Source: Verrucomicrobia bacterium UBA1731
GTDB lineage: Bacteria > Verrucomicrobiota > Kiritimatiellia > RFP12 > UBA1067
Direction of reading: 5' to 3'
DNA length: 10,048 nucleotides
NCBI GenBank assembly: GCA_002317575.1
Contig: DCIH01000010.1
Coordinates: 1 to 10,048, forward strand
The notes under the pieces are model-generated. The model had not been told where the DNA came from. It worked only from the letters and a program-made list of their open reading frames with translations, and made no database searches. Each line of letters starts with the position of its first letter. Position 1 is the stretch's first letter. Of the stretch, positions 6,451 through 10,048 are shown one piece after another. The translations under genes were made by a program, and so were the position numbers.

Positions 6451-7874
6451 CGAAAGCGGGCACGCGGTTTCTGCTGGCGATCGCCGGGTTGGGCGGACTT
6501 CTCTACGGCGTCGATTTCGGCGTGATCGCCGCCGCGGAACCGTATTTGAAGGCGCTCGGCGTCTATTCCGGCGCCAAGGTGAGCTTGATCGTGGGGGCCG
6601 TGCTGGTGGGCGGGCTTTTCTCGTCCATCACCGCCGGACTCCTGTGCGATTGGCTCGGGCGGCGCCGGACGATCATCCTTTCGTCCGCCATGTTCCTCGT
6701 GTCCGTGCCGGTCACGTCCCTCGCGATCGAGAACTTCCCCCTGCTGTACGCGGGCCGCGTGCTCCAGGGCATGAGCGCCGGCTACATGGCCGTGGCCATG
6801 CCGATGTACCTCACGGAAACGCTGCCGCCCGAGATCCGCGGACGGGGCACGGGCGTGTTCCAGACCTTTCTGGGAATCGGTCTCGTCGCCGCCGCGGGCG
6901 CGGGATGCCTGGTGGCGAGCTTGTTGGGCGCGGCGGACGCGCAGGGCATGACCGCGGCGAAGATGATCGCCGCCTGGGGCGCGAACTTCTGGTGGACGCT
7001 CGTGCCGACCGCGGTCTTGTTCGTCGGCGCGTTCAAGCTGAAGGAAAGCCCGGTGTGGGAAGCGCGCCGCCGGGGAATCGCCGGTGAAGACGAGGCGTAC
7101 CCCAGGGGGTGTCGTCGCTCCGCCGACGACACCAGGATCGAGAATGACACGATTCCGTCGCGGACCTTGTCACGCCGGCGGAGCGGCGTGACCCCCTGGT
7201 TGAACCGGCAGCACGATTCGTCGTCGCTGCTGCAGCGGCGGTACATCGTTCCGTTCCTGCTCGCCTGCCTCGTGCTGACGCTCAACAAGACCACGGGCAT
7301 GAGCTCGTTCACGAGCTATCTCGTTTCGATCCTGCACAAGGCGGGCTTCAGCGGCATTCTCGCCAACTACGGCCAGCTGATCGTGAAGCTCACGAACATC
7401 TTCATGACGGTGATCGCCGCCATGCTCATCGACCGCAAGGGCCGCACGTGGCTGCTGAAGCTCGGCACCGGCGGCATGGCGGTGGGCCTCTTCGCGATCG
7501 GCGGCGTGTTCCTCGCGATCGAACGCTTCGGCGTGGCGGCGGGCAACCTGACCGGTCTGGTGACGCTCGTGCTCTTCTTCTTCATGTACTGCTTCTACGC
7601 GATCGGTCCGGGCATCTGCGTGTGGCTGGTGCTTTCGGAACTGATGCCCAAGCGCATCCGCGCCAACGGCATGGCGATCGCGCTGTTCATGAACCAGCTG
7701 GTGGCCTGCGGACTCGCCTCGACATTCCGTCCGTGGGTCGAGAACTGGGGCTGGAGCAGTATGTTCTTCTTCTTCGCCGTCAACGGTGTGTTGTATTTCA
7801 TCGTGGCCTTCTTCCTGCCCGAGACGAAGGGCAAAAGTCTGGACGAACTGGAGACGCTCTTCGAGCGGAAGTGA
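6447..7874 (+). CDS. MFS sugar porter family transporter carrying an in-frame palindromic repeat insert
   Basis: A 475-residue, 12-helix major facilitator of the sugar porter family (TC 2.A.1.1), probably a proton-coupled sugar or polyol transporter of the inner membrane. Family marks are GGLLYGVDFGV in TM1 (16-26), DWLGRRR in the loop 2-3 (68-74), the sugar transporter signature from GRVLQG to PPEIRGR (103-133), ESPVW after TM6 (200-204), DRKGR in loop 8-9 (329-333) and PETKGKSLDELE at the end (458-469). The glutamine pair usual in TM7 of hexose porters is N280-K281 here, so the substrate may not be a common hexose. Residues about 219-251 are encoded by a 98-bp two-hairpin repeat inserted in frame in the central cytoplasmic loop. 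Translation probably starts at the ATG overlapping the rimO stop, with GAGGGG 8 nt upstream. Confidence 0.92.
   Translation: MTKAGTRFLLAIAGLGGLLYGVDFGVIAAAEPYLKALGVYSGAKVSLIVGAVLVGGLFSSITAGLLCDWLGRRRTIILSSAMFLVSVPVTSLAIENFPLLYAGRVLQGMSAGYMAVAMPMYLTETLPPEIRGRGTGVFQTFLGIGLVAAAGAGCLVASLLGAADAQGMTAAKMIAAWGANFWWTLVPTAVLFVGAFKLKESPVWEARRRGIAGEDEAYPRGCRRSADDTRIENDTIPSRTLSRRRSGVTPWLNRQHDSSSLLQRRYIVPFLLACLVLTLNKTTGMSSFTSYLVSILHKAGFSGILANYGQLIVKLTNIFMTVIAAMLIDRKGRTWLLKLGTGGMAVGLFAIGGVFLAIERFGVAAGNLTGLVTLVLFFFMYCFYAIGPGICVWLVLSELMPKRIRANGMAIALFMNQLVACGLASTFRPWVENWGWSSMFFFFAVNGVLYFIVAFFLPETKGKSLDELETLFERK
7102..7199. repeat. Two-hairpin palindromic element, copy A, inside the transporter gene
   Basis: The element is bounded by a perfect 9-bp inverted repeat, CCAGGGGGT (7102-7110) and ACCCCCTGG (7191-7199). 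Inside are two hairpins. The left one (7108-7133) has 10-bp arms GGTGTCGTCG/CGACGACACC and loop CTCCGC. The right one (7169-7192) has 9-bp arms GTCACGCCG/CGGCGTGAC and loop GCGGAG, the exact complement of the left loop. It is read through in the transporter frame without a stop, giving a polar Arg/Ser/Asp-rich segment that starts PRGCRRSADD. A net insert of 99 bp (33 codons, 7101-7199) would keep the frame. Related copies are at 8824 and 9365. No target-site duplication is obvious. Confidence 0.9.
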
Positions 7875-7875
7875 C

Positions 7876-8766
7876 GTGGGCGCGACGCCGTTCCAGATGC
7901 CGCGCGTGCTGGCGTGGGAGGTGACGCGGCGCTGTCCGATGCGTTGCCGGCACTGCCGCGCGGGCGCGGCGGACGCGCCGTATAAGGACGAGCTCACGAC
8001 GGAGGAATGTTTCCGCGTGATCGATTCGCTGGTGGGACCGGATGGCAAAGGTCCGATGATCATCTGGACGGGCGGGGAGCCGATGACGCGCGCCGACTTG
8101 CCCGAGCTCGTGCGCCATGCGACGGCGAAGGGGCTACGCAGCGTGCTCGCGCCGTGCGGGCTTCTGGTGACGGCGGAGCGGCTGCGCGCGCTCAAGGACG
8201 CGGGCGTGATGGCGGCGTCCTTCTCGTTGGACGGCGCGGACGCCGCGCGCCACGACGCGTTCCGCGGCGTCGCGGGCGCGTACGACGCCGTGACGCGCGC
8301 GATGGCGGTGGCGCGGGAAATCGGTTTGCCGTTCCAGGTGAACATCACGCTTTCCAAACTCAACATCGCGGACTTCGAGACGATCTACGAAGCGGCGCTT
8401 GCGCGCGACGCGACGCGCGTGGACGTGTTCTTCCTGGTGCCGGTGGGGCGCGGCAAGGCGTTGGACGAGATGGTGCTTTCGGACGCGGAGGTGGCGGCGT
8501 TCCTTGCGCGGACCGCGGAACGCCGCGCGGCGGGCAAGATCAAGTACACATGCTGTCCGCAGGCGGGCACCTGCATCGGCGGACGCGGCTTCGCGTTCCT
8601 CTCGCACGTGGGACGGCTCCAGACATGCGGCTTCGTGGAAACGCCGTGCGTTTCCGTCGGGGAACGCGCCGCGACAATCCGCGATTTCGGGTGCGATTTC
8701 CGCGCGCTCGTGGCGTCGGCCAGGAACCCCCTGGGCGCAAGCGGAAACTGCAGAAATGCGGATTGA
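7876..8766 (+). CDS. Radical SAM/SPASM-type protein, AhbD/NirJ-like, with a shortened C-terminus
   Basis: A 296-residue radical SAM enzyme. The N-terminal VLAWEVTRRCPMRCRHC has the CxxxCxxC cluster site (C20, C24, C27), followed by WTGGEPM (64-70), SFSLDGA (115-121) and FFLVPVGRGKAL (185-196). GGRGFAFLSHVG and TCGF (235-253) resemble the auxiliary-cluster region of the AhbD/NirJ heme-maturase group. Known members work on heme or heme d1 precursors, but many relatives modify peptides, and no heme genes are nearby, so the substrate is unassigned. Extra cysteines are C226, C227, C233, C251, C258, C273 and C292. Relatives normally continue about 30 residues past NPLxGxC with further cluster cysteines; this protein stops there, at a TGA belonging to a repeat. 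GTG 7876 (1 nt after the transporter stop) is chosen; ATG 7897 is the alternative. Confidence 0.85.
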   Translation: MGATPFQMPRVLAWEVTRRCPMRCRHCRAGAADAPYKDELTTEECFRVIDSLVGPDGKGPMIIWTGGEPMTRADLPELVRHATAKGLRSVLAPCGLLVTAERLRALKDAGVMAASFSLDGADAARHDAFRGVAGAYDAVTRAMAVAREIGLPFQVNITLSKLNIADFETIYEAALARDATRVDVFFLVPVGRGKALDEMVLSDAEVAAFLARTAERRAAGKIKYTCCPQAGTCIGGRGFAFLSHVGRLQTCGFVETPCVSVGERAATIRDFGCDFRALVASARNPLGASGNCRNAD

Positions 8767-8774
8767 AGGTTGAA
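8764..8774 (+). repeat. TGAAGGTTGAA repeat, copy 1, overlapping the radical SAM stop codon
   Basis: An exact 11-mer also found at 9274-9284. Its first three bases are the stop codon of the radical SAM gene. A partial third copy (GTTGAAGG) follows at 8784-8791. In both places the 11-mer is followed by a GTAG-containing stretch and then by an AGGGGGT-bounded element, in the same order. Confidence 0.7.
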
Positions 8775-8823
8775 AGGTGAAATGTTGAAGGTGGTAGGCG
8801 TGTCCGGCCTCCGCGGCTCCACA

Positions 8824-8918
8824 AGGGGGTGGCGTCGCTCCGCCGACGCCACCAAGGGCGTGAATAATCCGGAAAACGACGAGCTTGGTCACGCCGGCGG
8901 AGCGGCGTGACCCCCTGG
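8824..8918. repeat. Two-hairpin palindromic element, copy B, intergenic
   Basis: The termini are AGGGGGT (8824-8830) and ACCCCCT (8910-8916), followed by GG. The left hairpin (8828-8853) has 10-bp arms GGTGGCGTCG/CGACGCCACC with loop CTCCGC. The right hairpin (8887-8912) has 10-bp arms GGTCACGCCG/CGGCGTGACC with loop GCGGAG. Compared with copy A, the left stem carries a T-A to G-C paired change and stays perfectly matched. The centre between the hairpins is AT-richer and not conserved with copy A. Confidence 0.9.
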
Positions 8919-8921
8919 GGT

Positions 8922-8944
8922 GCGGCGGAGCGGCATGACCCTGG
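8922..8944. repeat. Partial extra right half of the palindromic element
   Basis: Directly after copy B, the stretch containing GCGGAGCGGCATGACC and CTGG resembles the right half of the element (GCGGAGCGGCGTGACC then CCCTGG), with one substitution and a two-base gap. The 5' stem arm is degenerate (GCGGC before the loop), so only half of the hairpin survives. It may be a slippage or partial-duplication remnant. Confidence 0.5.
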
Positions 8945-8973
8945 AAAAGGCCGAGTTCGTGAAAGGAATGAAA

Positions 8974-8979
8974 AAGGAG
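8974..8979 (+). promoter_or_regulatory. Strong Shine-Dalgarno site of the small membrane protein
   Basis: AAGGAG lies 6 nt before ATG 8986. It is the strongest ribosome binding site in the window and fixes the start of the 96-residue protein. An in-frame ATG further upstream at 8920 lies within repeat sequence, has no such site and would hide the signal-anchor helix. Confidence 0.8.
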
Positions 8980-8985
8980 TCGAGT

Positions 8986-9276
8986 ATGAAAAAGTGGGCG
9001 ATCATCATTGGACTGCTGCTCTTGGCGCTGGCGGCGGCTTGGGTTTGGGGCCTCCAGTGCGGCGGCGCGTCGCACAATGCGCTTATGCGTGCGCTGAACG
9101 ACCGCGTCGATGCCATTGCGACGAAAATCGACGCGCGCAGCGACGGCGTCGAGCAACGCATCGACGCGCGATGCGAAGCGCTGGAGCGCAAGCTCGACAT
9201 ACTCGAGTCGAAGCTGGACAAGCTCATCGATCTCGCCACCCCGAAGCTCCCCGACGGCATGAAACTGGTGAAGTGA
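8986..9276 (+). CDS. Small membrane-anchored coiled-coil protein, function unknown
   Basis: I do not recognise a family. The 96-residue product starts MKKWAIIIGLLLLALAAAWVW, one hydrophobic helix (about 4-22) with lysines before it, which fits a signal anchor with the remainder on the far side of the membrane, or an uncleaved signal peptide. Residues about 33-83 have regularly spaced Leu/Ile/Val with alternating charged residues (segments such as RVDAIATKIDAR and LERKLDILESKLDKLIDL), typical of an amphipathic helix or coiled coil. The tail is LPDGMKLVK. Two cysteines (C25 just after the helix, C63 in the coil) could form disulfides if exported. It has the best Shine-Dalgarno sequence in the window but no convincing promoter. 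It stands alone between two repeat islands, and its stop codon is the start of a TGAAGGTTGAA repeat. Confidence 0.72.
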   Translation: MKKWAIIIGLLLLALAAAWVWGLQCGGASHNALMRALNDRVDAIATKIDARSDGVEQRIDARCEALERKLDILESKLDKLIDLATPKLPDGMKLVK

Positions 9277-9284
9277 AGGTTGAA
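9274..9284 (+). repeat. TGAAGGTTGAA repeat, copy 2, overlapping the stop codon of the small protein
   Basis: An exact match to the 11-mer at 8764-8774. As there, the leading TGA is the stop codon of the upstream gene. The coincidence at two separate genes suggests that the repeat inserts at, or is maintained at, gene ends. Confidence 0.7.
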
Positions 9285-9287
9285 GGG

Positions 9288-9338
9288 TGGACCGAGCGCA
9301 GGTAGGGCGGGCGCGCCGCGCCCGCCGCACGCGGTCCA
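9288..9338. repeat. REP-like nested palindrome with a GTAG head
   Basis: The core is a perfect 10-bp inverted repeat, GGCGGGCGCG (9306-9315) and CGCGCCCGCC (9317-9326), immediately preceded by GTAG (9302-9305). A GTAG or GGAG tetranucleotide next to a palindrome is the defining layout of bacterial REP sequences mobilised by REP-associated tyrosine transposases (RAYTs). An outer 7-bp repeat TGGACCG (9288-9294) and CGGTCCA (9332-9338) encloses it. It starts 11 nt after the stop of the small protein and could also end transcription or protect the mRNA 3' end, but no T-run follows. No transposase is present in the window. Confidence 0.65.
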
Positions 9339-9364
9339 GAACCCTAGAGCGGTGCGGGGCTCGC

Positions 9365-9419
9365 AGGGGGTGACGCCGCTCCGCGCGCCGCTTCTCCTGT
9401 GAGGGGCCTTCTACCCCCT
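9365..9419. repeat. Degenerate, shortened palindromic element, copy C
   Basis: The termini AGGGGGT (9365-9371) and ACCCCCT (9413-9419) match those of copies A and B. The left arm GGTGACGCCG and loop CTCCGC (9369-9384) are intact, but the 3' arm that should follow is replaced by unrelated sequence, and the right hairpin is missing, so only 55 bp remain. Its last bases are also the first unit of the heptamer array that follows. Confidence 0.65.
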
Positions 9420-9476
9420 AGCCCCTAACTCCTAACCCCTAACCCCTAGCCCCTAACCCCTAGCCCCTAACCCCTG
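9413..9476. repeat. Telomere-like heptamer tandem array, (A/G)CCCCTA
   Basis: About nine tandem 7-bp units: ACCCCCTA, GCCCCTA, ACTCCTA, ACCCCTA twice, GCCCCTA, ACCCCTA, GCCCCTA and ACCCCTG. A and G alternate at the first position in the later units, hinting at a 14-bp higher-order period. The minus strand reads TAGGGG(T/C), with more than four G4 runs separated by three bases, so G-quadruplex formation is plausible. There are no spacers of unique sequence, so it is not a CRISPR array. It sits 146 bp upstream of dnaK. Confidence 0.9.
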
Positions 9477-9490
9477 TGTCAACATGTTAT

Positions 9491-9507
9491 TGTGACATTG
9501 TGTCACA
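9491..9507. promoter_or_regulatory. 17-bp dyad upstream of dnaK, candidate activator site
   Basis: TGTGACA-TTG-TGTCACA is a perfect 7-bp inverted repeat in an AT-richer island (9476-9530). Its centre is about 75 bp upstream of the start predicted for the sigma-54 promoter, a suitable distance for an enhancer-binding protein. Related half-sites (TGTGTCA at 9475-9481, GGCACAC at 9511-9517) flank it. It resembles the CRP consensus but with a 7-bp instead of a 6-bp spacer. Confidence 0.55.
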
Positions 9508-9546
9508 CATGGCACACTTTTTGGCTTGCGGGGTGGTTTCGGACGC

Positions 9547-9563
9547 TTGGCACGCCGATTGCT
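9547..9563 (+). promoter_or_regulatory. Sigma-54 (-24/-12) promoter for dnaK
   Basis: TTGGCACGCCGATTGCT matches the RpoN consensus (YTGGCACG-N4-TTGCW) at every invariant position, with GG (9549-9550) and GC (9561-9562) separated by exactly 10 bp. Transcription would begin near 9574, leaving a leader of about 48 nt. No CIRCE element and no good sigma-70 promoter are visible in the same interval. Function is inferred from the match. Confidence 0.72.
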
Positions 9564-9621
9564 AATGTTAGGCCGCAAACGATTTCAGTTGATTTCATAA
9601 CACAAGAGAAAGACGAAGAAA

Positions 9622-10048
9622 ATGGCGAAAGTACTGGGCATTGACTTGGGCACGACGAACAGCTGCATGGCCGTGATGGAAGGCGGCGAAGCGACGGTGA
9701 TTCCGAACGCGGAAGGCGCGCGCACCACGCCGTCCATCGTGGCGTTCACGAAGTCGGGCGAAATTCTGGTGGGCCAGGCGGCGAAGCGCCAGGCCGTGAC
9801 GAACCCGAAATCCACGATTTATTCGATCAAGCGCTTCATCGGCCGTCGTTTCAGCGAGATGACGGACGAAATCAAGATGGTTCCGTATGAAGTCGTCGAG
9901 GCGCCGAACGGCGACGCGGCGGTGAAGGTGGACGGCAAGGTGTACACCGCGCAGGAGATTTCCGCGATGGTGCTGCGCAAGCTGAAGGCTGACGCGGAGG
10001 CGTTTTTGGGCGAGAAGATCACGGAAGCGGTCATCACCGTGCCGGCGT
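9622..10048 (+). CDS. dnaK: Chaperone protein DnaK (Hsp70), N-terminal part
   Basis: The first 142 residues of the Hsp70 chaperone, which binds exposed hydrophobic peptide segments under ATP control with DnaJ and GrpE; the gene runs off the window. The N-terminus MAKVLGIDLGTTNSCMAV is the phosphate-1 motif of the actin-like ATPase domain. RTTPSIVAF (34-42), VGQAAKRQA (50-58), the KRFIGRR segment (70-76) and AVITVPA (136-142) all match DnaK. The upstream sequence is purine-rich (AAGAGAAAGACGAAG) without a clear Shine-Dalgarno core. It stands apart from the operon before it, with a 345-bp intergenic region containing a sigma-54 promoter and a dyad. Neither grpE, hrcA nor dnaJ is upstream of it here. 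Confidence 0.97.
   Translation, partial: MAKVLGIDLGTTNSCMAVMEGGEATVIPNAEGARTTPSIVAFTKSGEILVGQAAKRQAVTNPKSTIYSIKRFIGRRFSEMTDEIKMVPYEVVEAPNGDAAVKVDGKVYTAQEISAMVLRKLKADAEAFLGEKITEAVITVPA

Noticed and set aside
7786..7875. Upstream ATG for the radical SAM gene
   Set aside because: It would overlap the transporter gene by about 90 nt and add a low-complexity segment; GTG 7876 or ATG 7897 fits the family start.
8860..8868. -10 promoter (TGAATAAT) for the small protein inside copy B
   Set aside because: It lacks a -35 box at proper distance and the correct TG spacing, and would give a leader of over 100 nt through a strong hairpin.
8920..8985. Upstream ATG for the small coiled-coil protein
   Set aside because: It begins inside repeat sequence with no ribosome binding site, whereas ATG 8986 has AAGGAG 6 nt upstream and opens directly with a signal-anchor helix.
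9306..9326. Rho-independent terminator
   Set aside because: The hairpin is strong, but no T-run follows it (the next bases are GCACGCGG); the GTAG head fits a REP sequence better, though it may still affect RNA ends.
9413..9476. CRISPR array
   Set aside because: The units are contiguous 7-bp repeats without unique spacers, and no cas gene is nearby.
9491..9507. Classical CRP binding site
   Set aside because: The half sites TGTGA and TCACA are separated by 7 bp instead of the canonical 6; it is kept only as a generic regulator dyad.
9476..9621. CIRCE/HrcA operator before dnaK
   Set aside because: No TTAGCACTC-N9-GAGTGCTAA or close variant is present; the only clear dyad is TGTGACA-N3-TGTCACA.

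Overview
The window is a stretch of GC-rich bacterial chromosome with every recognisable gene on the plus strand. The gene set is vertical housekeeping (topoisomerase, RuvA, primase, RimO, DnaK) and contains no phage, plasmid or defence genes. The high GC, the ParE tail of the type seen in Bacteroidetes-like topoisomerases, a sigma-54-type promoter and abundant palindromic intergenic repeats would fit a member of the PVC superphylum (for example Kiritimatiellota, Lentisphaerota or Verrucomicrobiota). This placement is an inference from general impression and is not proven by the sequence.

Positions 1-7874 and on to 8766 form one tightly packed directon: the end of a ParE/GyrB-type subunit, a HAD phosphatase, a YmdB-like phosphodiesterase, RuvA, a secreted NAGPA-type phosphodiester glycosidase, DnaG primase, RimO, an MFS sugar porter and an AhbD/NirJ-like radical SAM protein. 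Four junctions overlap or nearly touch (TGATG or ATGA overlaps at 199, 1645 and 6447, and a 1-nt gap at 7875), and the remaining gaps are 7-34 nt. The only clear internal promoter is an extended -10 element directly before the YmdB-like gene, placed so that its transcript would be leaderless.

From 8764 onward the character changes. Two intergenic islands (8767-8985 and 9277-9621) surround a 96-residue membrane/coiled-coil protein and are filled with short repeats. These are a TGAAGGTTGAA repeat that supplies the stop codon of both upstream genes, a GTAG-headed REP-like palindrome, two-hairpin elements bounded by AGGGGGT...ACCCCCT, and a telomere-like heptamer array. The best copy of the two-hairpin element lies not in the islands but in frame inside the MFS transporter gene (7102-7199). 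There it codes for about 33 extra residues in the central cytoplasmic loop, much as Rickettsia palindromic elements do. Stem pairs covary between copies while the loops stay fixed, so this looks like a real structured mobile-repeat family and is the most interesting signal here.

The window ends in dnaK, preceded by a near-perfect sigma-54 (-24/-12) site and a 17-bp dyad about 75 bp upstream of the predicted start of transcription. This suggests activator-dependent control of the chaperone instead of the usual CIRCE/HrcA control.
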